Notes under the pieces: model-generated
What the model was told of the DNA's origin: nothing
Seen by the model: only the letters and a program-made list of their open reading frames with translations
Database searches by the model: none
Assembly (NCBI GenBank): GCA_023411645.1
Contig: JAEYON010000027.1
Coordinates: 1 to 59,695, forward strand
Length of the DNA: 59,695 bases
Direction: 5' to 3'
Source of the DNA: Bacillota bacterium
GTDB lineage: Bacteria > Bacillota > Clostridia > Acetivibrionales > DTU013
Position numbers and translations under genes: made by a program
Part shown: one piece after another, positions 35,174 through 44,047 of the stretch
Layout: the number at the start of each line of letters is the position of its first letter
Position numbering within the stretch: the first letter of the stretch is position 1

Positions 35174-36403
35174 ATGCTGCTGATAAAAAATGCGAGGCTG
35201 CTAACAATGGCCGGAGTAGAATATCAAAACGGATACATTGCGGCAGATAAGGGAAAAATCATTTCGTTAGGTGATGATAAAGAAGGACTTGAGCAGCTTG
35301 AAAAGGCAATCAATGCGAATACAACCGATGCCGAAGGGATTGGTGCCGAGAGCATAGTCGCCGAGGTGATCGACGCAAAGGGGAACTACGTTCTGCCTGG
35401 ATTTGTGGATGCCCATTGTCATATTGGCATGTGTGAGGACTCGGTCGGATTTGAAGGGGACGACGGAAATGAAATGACCGATCCTGTCACACCACAGCTA
35501 AGGGCGATCGACGCTATTTATCATGCGGACCGGTCCTTTGTGGAGGCATATGAAAGCGGGATTACCACCGTAGTCACCGGACCTGGCAGCGCCAATGTGA
35601 TCGGCGGGCAGTTTGCTGCGCTAAAAACCTATGGCCGCTGTGTGGAGGAGATGTTGATCAGAGAGCCCGTTGCCATGAAAATTGCTTTTGGCGAAAACCC
35701 GAAGACAGTTTACCACGAGAAAAGACAGTCTCCGATGACGAGAATGGCAACGGCTGCGATATTGAGAGAAAGCCTGATGAAGGCCAGAGAATATAAGCAG
35801 ATGCAGGAAGAATATGAGCGGGACAGCGAAAATTTCGACAAACCCGATTATGATATGAAAATGGAAGCGCTGATAAAGGTTATCAAGGGAGAGATTCCGG
35901 TGAAGGCTCATGCTCATAGAGCGGATGACATCTTGACCGCTCTTCGCATTGCAAAGGAATTTGGTATTCGGATAACAATAGAGCATTGTACCGAAGGTCA
36001 TCTTATCACAGACATTCTGCTTGAGGAAAAGGCGACGGTAATCACAGGACCATTCCTTACGGATCGCTCCAAGATCGAACTGAAAAATCAGAGCCCAAAA
36101 GCACCCGGAATTATTTCCGGGGCAGGTATAAAAACGGCTATCATGACAGACCATCCATGCACCCCGGTTCAGTATCTGCCTCTTTGTGCGGCAGTTGCGG
36201 TTAAGGAAGGGATGGATGAGGTTGAAGCGCTCAAGGCAATTACCATTAATGCTGCCGAGATCACCGGTATAGCAGATCGGGTTGGAAGCCTTGAAGTAGG
36301 TAAGGATGCTGATATAATCATTTTGGACGGACCGCCGCTGGAATTGAAATCCAAGGTACTATATACAATTATTAACGGACAGGTGGTTAAAAGAGTATGC
36401 TGA
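35174..36403 (+). CDS. Amidohydrolase, imidazolonepropionase-like
   Basis: The 409-residue metal-dependent hydrolase has the HCH metal motif in GFVDAHCHIGM, later histidines in VKAHAHRADD and TIEHCTEGH, and the aspartate in IMTDHPCTP. The C-terminal VGSLEVGKDADIIILDG is typical of the superfamily. The substrate is not determined. GGGAGG precedes the ATG. It overlaps tsaE by 7 nt, so it is the first gene of the tsaE-tsaB-rimI operon. Confidence 0.88.
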   Translation: MLLIKNARLLTMAGVEYQNGYIAADKGKIISLGDDKEGLEQLEKAINANTTDAEGIGAESIVAEVIDAKGNYVLPGFVDAHCHIGMCEDSVGFEGDDGNEMTDPVTPQLRAIDAIYHADRSFVEAYESGITTVVTGPGSANVIGGQFAALKTYGRCVEEMLIREPVAMKIAFGENPKTVYHEKRQSPMTRMATAAILRESLMKAREYKQMQEEYERDSENFDKPDYDMKMEALIKVIKGEIPVKAHAHRADDILTALRIAKEFGIRITIEHCTEGHLITDILLEEKATVITGPFLTDRSKIELKNQSPKAPGIISGAGIKTAIMTDHPCTPVQYLPLCAAVAVKEGMDEVEALKAITINAAEITGIADRVGSLEVGKDADIIILDGPPLELKSKVLYTIINGQVVKRVC

Positions 36404-36876
36404 AATTCCATGCAGGTTCAGTGGAAGAGACTGTCGCGCTGGCACTGAAGCTTGGCAGGATTCTACAAAGAGGGGATAATATATGCTTGACGGGTGATCT
36501 GGGCACGGGAAAGACCGCATTTACCGGCGGGATAGCTAAAGCCCTGGACATCGACGGCTATGTCACCAGTCCTACATTCACCATAGTCAACGAATATAAA
36601 GGAAAGCTGCCGCTCTACCATTTTGACGTGTACCGGATTGGCGACCCGGATGAAATGCTTGAAACCGGTTATGAGGATTATATCAACGGTGACGGAATAA
36701 CCGTGATCGAGTGGGCAGATTTGATAGAAGATATTCTTCCGCCCGAGCGGATTGATGTGACCCTGCGTAAGGACGACCCTGATAACCCCGACAGCAGGCA
36801 AATTATCATGCATTTCCGCGGAGAGAAAACCGGCAGTTATGAAAGGAGCCTGGTTAATGAGAGTATTGGCAATTGA
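36397..36876 (+). CDS. tsaE: tRNA t6A synthesis ATPase TsaE
   Basis: TsaE is the ATPase partner in synthesis of N6-threonylcarbamoyladenosine at tRNA position 37. The P-loop GDLGTGKTAFTGGIA and the following SPTFTIVNEY and YRIGDPDEMLETGYEDY are diagnostic. Length 159. It overlaps tsaB by 20 nt. Confidence 0.95.
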   Translation: MLKFHAGSVEETVALALKLGRILQRGDNICLTGDLGTGKTAFTGGIAKALDIDGYVTSPTFTIVNEYKGKLPLYHFDVYRIGDPDEMLETGYEDYINGDGITVIEWADLIEDILPPERIDVTLRKDDPDNPDSRQIIMHFRGEKTGSYERSLVNESIGN

Positions 36877-37645
36877 CACCTCCACCGCCATGGCGGGGAT
36901 CGCGTTATATGATGAAAGCGGCCTGCTGGCGGAATATATGATAAGAGACATAAAGACACATTCCCAGAAGCTTGTCCCAATGTTGAATGAATTGCTGAAT
37001 AGTTTGCATCTGTCTGCTGCCGATATTGATGTTTATGCAGCAGTAACAGGGCCTGGTTCGTTTACCGGACTTCGGATTGGTGTAACCACGATAAAATCAT
37101 TGGCCTATGCCGCACAAAAGCCAACAGTCGGAATACCGTCTCTTGATGCACTTGCAAATGCGGCCGCAGTCAGGGAGGATACTATTGTGTGTCCCATGAT
37201 GGATGCAAGGAACAATCAGGTATATACTGCACTATATAAGTCTCAGAACGGAGTAATGGTTAACATTACAGGCTACATGGGCGTTCATGTTTCCGATCTG
37301 GTCAGGCAGATAGAGGAGCAATACGAGGATTCCAGCATTCTGTTTACCGGCGACGGAGTCACACTTCATAAGGATTTTCTAAAAATCGAATTGAAGGAGC
37401 GCTGCATCTTCGCGCCGGATTTCATGCTTCAGCATATGGCTGCATCTACCGCGCAACTGGCGCTTTCCAAGGCATTGCGCGGGGAGACGGTGAGCAGTAT
37501 GGAGCTTACACCTTATTATTTGCGGCCTTCGCAGGCAGAAAGGGAATATGCAAAAAGGCATAGTAATGATGCCGTGTGCGGAGATATGGATGGCAGCAAT
37601 ACGGCTGGCGATGCCGCTGCCCGTGATAGTTTGACAAGCGAATGA
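36857..37645 (+). CDS. tsaB: tRNA t6A synthesis protein TsaB
   Basis: TsaB forms a heterodimer with TsaD (encoded at 52115) in the t6A complex. The ASKHA-type N-terminus VLAIDTSTAMAGIALYD and GPGSFTGLRIGVTTIK are diagnostic. I start at ATG 36857 after AAAGGAG, giving 262 residues. A C-terminal tail of about 20 Gly/Ala/Asp-rich residues is extra. Confidence 0.94.
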   Translation: MRVLAIDTSTAMAGIALYDESGLLAEYMIRDIKTHSQKLVPMLNELLNSLHLSAADIDVYAAVTGPGSFTGLRIGVTTIKSLAYAAQKPTVGIPSLDALANAAAVREDTIVCPMMDARNNQVYTALYKSQNGVMVNITGYMGVHVSDLVRQIEEQYEDSSILFTGDGVTLHKDFLKIELKERCIFAPDFMLQHMAASTAQLALSKALRGETVSSMELTPYYLRPSQAEREYAKRHSNDAVCGDMDGSNTAGDAAARDSLTSE

Positions 37646-37677
37646 AAGCAGAGTAATGGAGGCATTATAAAGCAGAT

Positions 37678-38124
37678 ATGAACAATCTGAGATTGGTAAG
37701 AGCTTCAGCAGAACATATTGATGATCTTGTTGTGGTTGAGAACCTCAGCTTTAAGATACCATGGTCCAGACAATCACTCATTGATGAGATTGTAAATAAC
37801 AGCACGGCAATGTACTACAGCGCATTATCCGACGGAAGGGCTATCGGTTACGGCGGAATGTGGCAGGTTCTTGATGAGGGGCATATCACAAACATTGCCG
37901 TCCATCCTGAATTCAGGAAAATCGGTGTTGGAAGCATGCTATTGAGTGAATTGCTTAAGGAGGCTAAACTGCGCGGTATTAGGGCGCTGACCCTGGAGGT
38001 CAGAAAAAGCAATGAAGGAGCAAAGTCGCTTTATCGAAAATACGGTTTTGAAGAGGGCGGCTTGAGAAAAGCTTATTATGCCGATAACCGTGAGGATGCC
38101 ATCATCATGTGGAAAAGCATATGA
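37678..38124 (+). CDS. rimI: Ribosomal protein S18 alanine N-acetyltransferase (RimI)
   Basis: The 148-residue GNAT protein has the acetyl-CoA loop HPEFRKIGVGSMLL and ends LEVRKSNEGAKSLYRKYGFEE, typical of RimI. It follows tsaB as in many Firmicutes. It acetylates the N-terminus of S18 or other proteins; exact targets are not told by sequence. Confidence 0.9.
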   Translation: MNNLRLVRASAEHIDDLVVVENLSFKIPWSRQSLIDEIVNNSTAMYYSALSDGRAIGYGGMWQVLDEGHITNIAVHPEFRKIGVGSMLLSELLKEAKLRGIRALTLEVRKSNEGAKSLYRKYGFEEGGLRKAYYADNREDAIIMWKSI

Positions 38125-38160
38125 GGCGGCAGTGTGTTATCCTACAGCTTTGGACGGATT

Positions 38161-38511
38161 CTATATAATTCCATCTAGCTGAAGCTGATCTCCTACCTGG
38201 GTACCTGTGGCTGAAATAGTACCGGCCGGCAGTTCAAGTACGCTTTTTGCTTGCCGGACTACCTTGGAAACTCTCCAGGGTCGGATACCTTCTTCAATAT
38301 ATACGACCTTATTGTCTGAATTAATAAAAACGGCATCAATTGGAAACCTCATAAATAACATATGGATGGAGTTGCATGGAGTAATCAGCAGGCCATGTCC
38401 CCGGGGCAGGCGCTTTTTCAGCTGCAGTCCTCTAAATCTGGCGAAAAAGGTCCGGGCGAAGCTACATTGGTTTGCGAGTATGTAATTGCGGGTAATATTT
38501 CTTATCAGCAA
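38161..38511 (-). CDS. DUF192 family protein
   Basis: The 116-residue protein has the DUF192 hallmarks RFRGLQLKKRLPRGHGLLI and CNSIHMLFMRFPIDAVFI and the final LELPAGTI. I place the start at a TTG 6 nt after GGAGGT, giving MLIRNITRNY. A longer in-frame TTG at 38544 would swallow that site. It converges with rimI. Function unknown; the family is small and beta-rich. Confidence 0.85.
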   Translation of the reverse strand: MLIRNITRNYILANQCSFARTFFARFRGLQLKKRLPRGHGLLITPCNSIHMLFMRFPIDAVFINSDNKVVYIEEGIRPWRVSKVVRQAKSVLELPAGTISATGTQVGDQLQLDGII

Positions 38512-38699
38512 TGGGTTACCTCCGAAATCAACCGTCAGCCGCAATCAAATGAGGACGGCTCCCGTTTTATGTTTTTTGGAAGAAACGTCCCCCTATATTG
38601 TACCACAAAACATGTTAATATTTATAGCGGTGCAAGTAGAGTTTATCTTTGCCTCGTTTGATGAAATTTTACAAAAAAAATAATTTTTATTAGATCATT

Positions 38700-38730
38700 T
38701 TGAGACATGGAAACGACTTTGTCGTATAAT
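38700..38730 (+). promoter_or_regulatory. Promoter of the sigma-factor operon
   Basis: TGAGAC (38701-38706) and CGTATA (38723-38728) are 16 nt apart, the layout of an ECF promoter, suggesting autoregulation. TTGAGA and TATAAT with a 19-nt spacer overlap it. ACGAC-TTT-GTCGT (38713-38725) forms an inverted repeat in the spacer. Confidence 0.45.
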
Positions 38731-38759
38731 TATATACAAGGCAAGGTGGTGAGAACAGA

Positions 38760-39314
38760 TTGGAGCTGACCGACTATGAAGTGATTCAGAAATGTCTGGC
38801 AGGACAGCAGGAATATTTTGAAGTGCTTGTAACAAGGTACAAACGATTGATATTCAGTGTCGTTTATAATATGATAAATGATAAAGAGGAGGTCAGCGAT
38901 ATCTCCCAGGAGGTTTTTCTCAGGATCTACAAGGCCTTGGACCGCTACAATCCTGAGTATAAATTTTCCACCTGGGCGGTAAGGATCGCGACAAATCTCT
39001 GTTTGGATATTCACCGCAAGAAAAAGGTCGATTCAACTCCAATCGAGGAAATTGAAGATTTTTCTGACGGAATAGATACGCCGGAGTCAAGTTACATTCA
39101 GAGGGAACGATCAGAGAGAATACGCAAGGCAATTCAATCGCTCCCTGAAAAATACAGAACGCCAATTATACTGTTTCACCAAAATGGTTTGTCCTATGAG
39201 GAAATGACAAAGGTTCTAGGAGAACCGATGACAATTATTAAAAACAGATTGTATCGTGCTAGATTGTTGTTAAGAGAGGCATTAATGCCTGATAGAAAGG
39301 AGGAGGCACTATGA
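38760..39314 (+). CDS. ECF RNA polymerase sigma factor, SigW/RpoE-like
   Basis: The 184-residue sigma factor has region 2 (DKEEVSDISQEVFLRIYKAL) and region 4 (LPEKYRTPIILFHQNGLSYEE) and nothing else. The start is TTG after GGTGGTGAG. It overlaps the anti-sigma gene by 4 nt, so the pair is made in step. By analogy it responds to cell-envelope stress; the inducer is unknown. Confidence 0.92.
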   Translation: MELTDYEVIQKCLAGQQEYFEVLVTRYKRLIFSVVYNMINDKEEVSDISQEVFLRIYKALDRYNPEYKFSTWAVRIATNLCLDIHRKKKVDSTPIEEIEDFSDGIDTPESSYIQRERSERIRKAIQSLPEKYRTPIILFHQNGLSYEEMTKVLGEPMTIIKNRLYRARLLLREALMPDRKEEAL

Positions 39315-39889
39315 ACTGTGAGAAGTCCAGAGAATATATTATGAAATATTTTGACAGCGAATTGGGTAGAGACGACGAGGAGCAGCTAAGACAGCACTTG
39401 AAGAACTGTTGTGAATGCAGTAATGAATTTGACTGTATGGAAGCCATTTTCACGACACTGGAAGAAAAGGCAGAGATTGAGCCTCCAGCGAACTTTGAAG
39501 AGATGGTCATGGATAGAGTAATTGTGTTCGAGAAGGGACGCAGGGAAAAAAGCGCGAGACAGATTGTATGGCTTTACAACGCAGCCGCGTTACTTTCCAT
39601 TATTCTATTGCTCGTTTTTGTTGCGGATTTAAAACAGGTAAACCTGCTCATTGCATTTGAGCAGATAGGGGAATACTTCCATTCGTTCTCAAGCGCCACT
39701 TCTGCGGTGTTTGGTGTGGTGGGTGACCTCTTTGGACTGATTGGCAATGCAATACTTGTAGTATTCGATGTGGCAATCTCAATTGTTAAATCATACTATT
39801 ATGTCTTCCTGACCCTTATACTTTTGCTGTTTGGAATTCAAAAACTGCTCCATTATGTCGGCACATATAGCGGGAGGGAAGCTGAATGA
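39311..39889 (+). CDS. Zinc-finger anti-sigma factor, membrane-bound
   Basis: The N-terminal zinc anti-sigma motif H29-x3-C33-x2-C36 lies in QHLKNCCECSNEF. It is followed by a membrane segment around residue 90 and further hydrophobic stretches (about 135-185). It should hold the preceding sigma factor at the membrane until a signal releases it. Length 192. It overlaps both neighbours by 4 nt. Confidence 0.88.
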   Translation: MNCEKSREYIMKYFDSELGRDDEEQLRQHLKNCCECSNEFDCMEAIFTTLEEKAEIEPPANFEEMVMDRVIVFEKGRREKSARQIVWLYNAAALLSIILLLVFVADLKQVNLLIAFEQIGEYFHSFSSATSAVFGVVGDLFGLIGNAILVVFDVAISIVKSYYYVFLTLILLLFGIQKLLHYVGTYSGREAE

Positions 39890-40791
39890 AAAAAGCTGCT
39901 GCAGTGCTGATCATACTTACGATTCTTATACTCTCTTGTGCCTCTGCACTGGGAGAGGGTATCTTCGTTATCTCCGGAAGCGGCGACAATATAAAAATTC
40001 TTGAGGATTCCAATATCGATAGCCCTGTAAATGGCAATGCGATCGTTGTTTTAGGTGATATCACCGTAAATAGCAAGGTTAGCGGACATGTGATTGCGGT
40101 TTTCGGAGAAGTTTCCGTCAATGCTGAGGTGTTCGGACAGGTCGTCACAATATTTGGCAATACCAATCTGAAAGAGCAATCAGTGGTCATGGGGGATGTT
40201 ATTACGATCGGTTCGCTGCACAAGGCTGATGGAGCATCCATACTCGGGCAGGAGGTCAGGATACTTGGGGAATCCATGAATCTAGATATAGGAGCTCTTG
40301 CATATCTTCAATTAACCGTAATGATACTGTTTATTCTGGCGACGCTGGTTGTTGGCCTTTTGGCTATGCTGATTTCCCGGACCGCTTATCAGAACATTTC
40401 TAGAAGCCTTGAAAAGAACATTGGAAGAAAAATTATTCTGGGTATTTTGTCCTTTCTGGGAGCAAGCGCGCTGCTGCTGTTGTTGATGGTAACCTTAATC
40501 GCTCCTGTGCTGTACATCGTGATCCTTATTATGTCTACTGTCACGGCTGCTATGTTTTTCGGCAGGTTGATACTCAAATCATTCAGTCAGAAAAACAGTA
40601 TTTATGCGGAGTTTATTACAGGGCTTATTTCTATTACGCTGGTCAAGCTGATTATAGTATTTTTAACACCGGTGGAAAACATAATGGTTGGGTTTGTACT
40701 GGTAGGCGCATTGGATCTGATTATTAACTCGGTTGGAATGGGAATACACGTAGAGCAGCATTATATTAAGGTCAATGAAGGCAAAGCATGA
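39886..40791 (+). CDS. Membrane protein with beta-helix (polymer-forming-like) domain
   Basis: The 301-residue protein has a signal peptide (residues 1-23). Its repeat region alternates V-x-G-x-V/I turns (NAIVVLGDITVNSKVSGHV and similar, about residues 45-125), like bactofilin-type right-handed beta helices. At least four membrane segments follow (about 140-275). As third gene of the sigma operon, it may be the sensor or an envelope-protective effector; this is inference. I know no assigned function. Confidence 0.7.
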   Translation: MKKAAAVLIILTILILSCASALGEGIFVISGSGDNIKILEDSNIDSPVNGNAIVVLGDITVNSKVSGHVIAVFGEVSVNAEVFGQVVTIFGNTNLKEQSVVMGDVITIGSLHKADGASILGQEVRILGESMNLDIGALAYLQLTVMILFILATLVVGLLAMLISRTAYQNISRSLEKNIGRKIILGILSFLGASALLLLLMVTLIAPVLYIVILIMSTVTAAMFFGRLILKSFSQKNSIYAEFITGLISITLVKLIIVFLTPVENIMVGFVLVGALDLIINSVGMGIHVEQHYIKVNEGKA

Positions 40792-40858
40792 GCATTCCGC
40801 TAAAGTTTCTTTTGTTGTGCAATAGCTCAAGAAGTAGCGTCTTAACAGTAACTATAAA

Positions 40859-40885
40859 AAAACCGGCCTGATAAGAGCCGGTTTT
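40859..40885 (+). terminator. Terminator after the sigma operon
   Basis: AAAACCGGC pairs with GCCGGTTTT around a 9-base loop, with A-rich 5' and T-rich 3' flanks, so it may act in both directions. Confidence 0.8.
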
Positions 40886-40890
40886 GTGTA

Positions 40891-40919
40891 TGGTCAATGT
40901 AACTGCTATCTGTTATAAT
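40891..40919 (+). promoter_or_regulatory. Candidate promoter of the crh-like gene and uvrC
   Basis: TATAAT (40914-40919) lies 17 nt after a weak TGGTCA (40891-40896), just after the terminator. Confidence 0.35.
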
Positions 40920-40991
40920 AAAAGTGTGTTGTCTTTACCGGAAGAAACAGAGATCAATATGTTAACATACAGTAACAAACGGAGGGTTATA

Positions 40992-41261
40992 ATGATCGTA
41001 AAAGATATTATGATAAAAAATCCAAGCGGTCTTCAATCCAAGTCAGCGGCGATATTCATACAGAAAGCATCCGGCTACAAATCCGGCATATGGATCGCAA
41101 AGAATGAGAGGAAGGCCAATGCGAAAAGCCTGCTCGGAATCCTCTCTTTGAACATCGATAATGGCACGTCTGTGCAGCTATCCGTTGAAGGTGATGATGA
41201 AGAGGAAGCAGCTGAGGAATTGGAGAGATATCTCCTTTTGGGTACGGGTGAGAGTTGCTAG
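40992..41261 (+). CDS. Crh-like HPr paralogue (Q15, S46)
   Basis: The 89-residue HPr-fold protein has glutamine in place of the phospho-acceptor histidine (Q15 in SGLQSKSAA) but keeps the regulatory serine (S46 in NAKSLLGILSL). This is the hallmark of Crh, the Bacillus protein that acts only in catabolite repression with CcpA. It also lost the conserved R17 and P18. GGAGG lies 6 nt before the ATG at 40992. The uvrC gene starts 3 nt after its stop. Confidence 0.85.
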   Translation: MIVKDIMIKNPSGLQSKSAAIFIQKASGYKSGIWIAKNERKANAKSLLGILSLNIDNGTSVQLSVEGDDEEEAAEELERYLLLGTGESC

Positions 41262-41264
41262 CAA

Positions 41265-43136
41265 ATGTTTGATTTTCAGGAAGAACTGAAAAAGCTGCCC
41301 GACAAACCGGGTGTTTATCTTATGAAGGACGAAAACGGCGCCGTTATTTACGTGGGTAAGGCCAGGGTACTGAAAAACAGGGTAAGGCAGTACTTCCAGC
41401 TTTCTGCGGCGCATACACCCAAGGTTGCCGCCATGGTGGCAAAGATCAGTGAATTTGAGTACATTGTCACAGACACTGAGCTTGAGTCACTTATTCTGGA
41501 ATGTAATCTTATAAAAGAACTCAAACCAAAATTCAATATTTTGCTCAAGGATGACAAAAACTACCCTTATATCAAGATTACGATGAATGAGGATTACCCC
41601 CGTATCCTAATGACCAGAAGGGTTGAAAGTGACGGGGCCAGATATTTTGGTCCCTATTCCAATGTGTTTTCTGTCCGTGAAAGCATAAATCTTGTAAAAA
41701 AGCTATTTCCCATAAAGACCTGCAAGCGGGTACTGCCGAGGGATATCGGTAAAAGCAGGCCTTGTTTGAATTACCATATAAAACAATGCATGGGTCCTTG
41801 TACCGGCAAGGTTGATAAGGAAACATACCATGCGCTCATGCTTGATGTATGTTCTTTTCTGGAGGGCAAGCAGGATGTGATAATTACAAAGATGGAGAAG
41901 CAGATGCAGGACGCGGCAGAAGCTCTTGACTTTGAAAAGGCTGCTTCGCTGAGGGATAAGCTTCGAAGCCTGAGGCACATTACCGAAGAACAGAAGGTAC
42001 TGTCCCTGGCAGGGGCGGACCGGGATGTTATAGGCTTTGCAGCCGACAAGACGGATACCTGTGTGCAGGTGTTTTTTATCAGGGGAGGAAAGCTGCTTGG
42101 CAGAGAATTTTTCATCATCGAAGGGACGGGAGAAGGAGAGCTCAAAGATTTGGCTTCTTCGTTCCTGAAGCAATTCTACAATACGGTTGCCATGATCCCT
42201 GCAGAAATTATTATTGCGGCTGAACCTGAAGATAGTCAGGTGATAGAGGACTGGCTCAGCGCAAAGCGGGGAGGAAGAGTCCATCTGAGGGTCCCAAAAC
42301 GAGGAGAAAAGATGCACTTGGTTGAAATGGTGATGGAGAACGCTCGAATTGAGCTGAACCGTTTCAATGAAAAGATGACCGGCGGCGGTCCGGTACAGGA
42401 GGGACTGCAAGGGATGGCGGTATTGCTTGGGCTGGAGCAGAAGACTGAGCGGCTGGAGGCCTACGACATATCCAACACAGGGACTTCAGAGGTTGTTGCA
42501 TCAATGGTGGTTTTTGAGAAGGGGTTGCCTGCAAAAAAGGAGTACAGGCGGTTTAAAATCCGCTCAACCAATATACAGAATGACTATGCCAGCATGCAGG
42601 AGGTCCTGCACAGAAGGTTTATACATGCGCAGGACGAAGCGGAGCAAACTGAAGCTGAGCTCCAGGCAGAAAAGGGACAGAGGGAGGCAAAGTTTAGTAA
42701 GCTGCCCGATCTGATCATGCTTGACGGCGGAATCGGACATGTCAATGCTGTTGGAAAGGTGCTTTCAGAGCTTGGCGTCACCATCCCGGTATGTGGCATG
42801 GTAAAGGACGACAAGCATCGTACAAGAGGTTTGATATTGCCGGATAGGGAAATCGATCTGTCAAATAATCTGATTGTGCTTCGCTTTGTGACATCCATAC
42901 AGGATGAAGCCCACCGATTTGCGTTAGAATATAACAAGAAATTAAGAAAAAAGAGGTATAGTAAATCGATACTCGATGAGATTGATGGAATAGGTCCGAA
43001 GCGAAAAAAGGCGCTGATCAAACATTTTGGCTCTGTCAGCCGAATGAGACAAGCAGGAATTGATGATCTGCAGGCGGTTGATGGTATAAGCAGGGCAGTG
43101 GCTGAGAGGCTGTATGAATATTTTAGATCAATGTAA
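41265..43136 (+). CDS. uvrC: Excinuclease ABC subunit C
   Basis: UvrC makes both incisions in nucleotide excision repair. The GIY-YIG domain (GVYLMKDENGAVIYVGKA) is near residue 15. A UVR motif (residues about 205-235), the RNase H-like second nuclease domain and tandem helix-hairpin-helix motifs at the C-terminus (LDEIDGIGPKRKKALIKHFG) follow. Length 623. The ribosome binding site is weak, consistent with coupling to the crh-like gene. Confidence 0.96.
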   Translation: MFDFQEELKKLPDKPGVYLMKDENGAVIYVGKARVLKNRVRQYFQLSAAHTPKVAAMVAKISEFEYIVTDTELESLILECNLIKELKPKFNILLKDDKNYPYIKITMNEDYPRILMTRRVESDGARYFGPYSNVFSVRESINLVKKLFPIKTCKRVLPRDIGKSRPCLNYHIKQCMGPCTGKVDKETYHALMLDVCSFLEGKQDVIITKMEKQMQDAAEALDFEKAASLRDKLRSLRHITEEQKVLSLAGADRDVIGFAADKTDTCVQVFFIRGGKLLGREFFIIEGTGEGELKDLASSFLKQFYNTVAMIPAEIIIAAEPEDSQVIEDWLSAKRGGRVHLRVPKRGEKMHLVEMVMENARIELNRFNEKMTGGGPVQEGLQGMAVLLGLEQKTERLEAYDISNTGTSEVVASMVVFEKGLPAKKEYRRFKIRSTNIQNDYASMQEVLHRRFIHAQDEAEQTEAELQAEKGQREAKFSKLPDLIMLDGGIGHVNAVGKVLSELGVTIPVCGMVKDDKHRTRGLILPDREIDLSNNLIVLRFVTSIQDEAHRFALEYNKKLRKKRYSKSILDEIDGIGPKRKKALIKHFGSVSRMRQAGIDDLQAVDGISRAVAERLYEYFRSM

Positions 43137-43195
43137 TAATGAGACTGGGAGACATGCAAACGAGCGTAGTGTCTCTTATGAAGGGGTATTATACG

Positions 43196-43918
43196 ATGGC
43201 GATTTATGCGATTTCCGATCTTCACCTGGCATTGAGTATCGACAAGCCAATGGACGTATTCGGCGGGAGATGGGAGAACTATATGGACAGGCTTCAGGAG
43301 AACTGGTGCGCCGTCGTAGGAGACGATGACTATGTTCTTGTGCCCGGAGATATTTCATGGGCAACTTATCTGGAGCAGGCCTTTGAGGATTTCAGATTTA
43401 TTGACGCTTTGCCAGGGAAGAAAATCATTTCCAAGGGGAACCATGACTATTGGTGGACAACTAAGAGCAAGCTTGAGCAATACATTGGCCAAAACGGGTT
43501 TTCAACCATCACTTTTATGCATAATAACAGCTATATAATCGACGCAGTATCAATCTGCGGAACCAGAGGCTGGAACGTACCCGGAGAGGATGATTTCAGT
43601 GCAGAGGATGTTAAAATATATCAAAGGGAGCTGCAGCGTTTGGAGCTTTCACTAAAGAGCATCAATCCTACCGGAAAGAGTATAGATCCTTCCGAGAAAG
43701 GCCTTATCATTGCGGCGCTGCATTACCCGCCATTTACTTCAAAAGGTGTCTTCTCTGATGCTATAGATATCCTTCAAAAATATAATGTGAGCATTTGTAT
43801 ATATGGCCATCTTCATGGGGAAGCGGGCAGAAATGCCGTAGTGGGGCTGAGAAATGGCATTGAATTCCGACTTGTGTCTGCTGATTATCTGGGCTTCAAG
43901 CCTATAAGGCTGGTTTAG
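43196..43918 (+). CDS. Calcineurin-type metallophosphoesterase
   Basis: The two-metal phosphoesterase motifs are all present: DLH in YAISDLHLAL, GD in VPGDISWATY, GNHDYWW, and GHLHG near the end. I start at the ATG giving MAIYAISDLHL after AAGGGG, 240 residues. The substrate is unknown. It follows uvrC closely. Confidence 0.88.
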   Translation: MAIYAISDLHLALSIDKPMDVFGGRWENYMDRLQENWCAVVGDDDYVLVPGDISWATYLEQAFEDFRFIDALPGKKIISKGNHDYWWTTKSKLEQYIGQNGFSTITFMHNNSYIIDAVSICGTRGWNVPGEDDFSAEDVKIYQRELQRLELSLKSINPTGKSIDPSEKGLIIAALHYPPFTSKGVFSDAIDILQKYNVSICIYGHLHGEAGRNAVVGLRNGIEFRLVSADYLGFKPIRLV

Positions 43919-43950
43919 GACAAGAAATAGTGCGAAATAAAACGTAACTG

Positions 43951-43980
43951 TTGGCTTTACAAAAATGAATATGTTATAAT
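43951..43980 (+). promoter_or_regulatory. Promoter of tig
   Basis: TTGGCT (43951-43956) and TATAAT (43975-43980) with an 18-nt spacer lie about 65 nt before tig. Confidence 0.45.
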
Positions 43981-44047
43981 GTATACGATTTTGCTATGCA
44001 AAATCATTTTTTGACCGTATTTTAATGTATAAGGAGAATAAAATAAG

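Noticed and set aside
35621..36154. Open frame on the minus strand within the amidohydrolase gene
   Set aside because: Shadow of a conserved gene, no recognisable domain.
41703..42410. Open frame on the minus strand within uvrC (235 codons)
   Set aside because: Shadow of uvrC; composition is atypical, rich in Cys, His and Leu.
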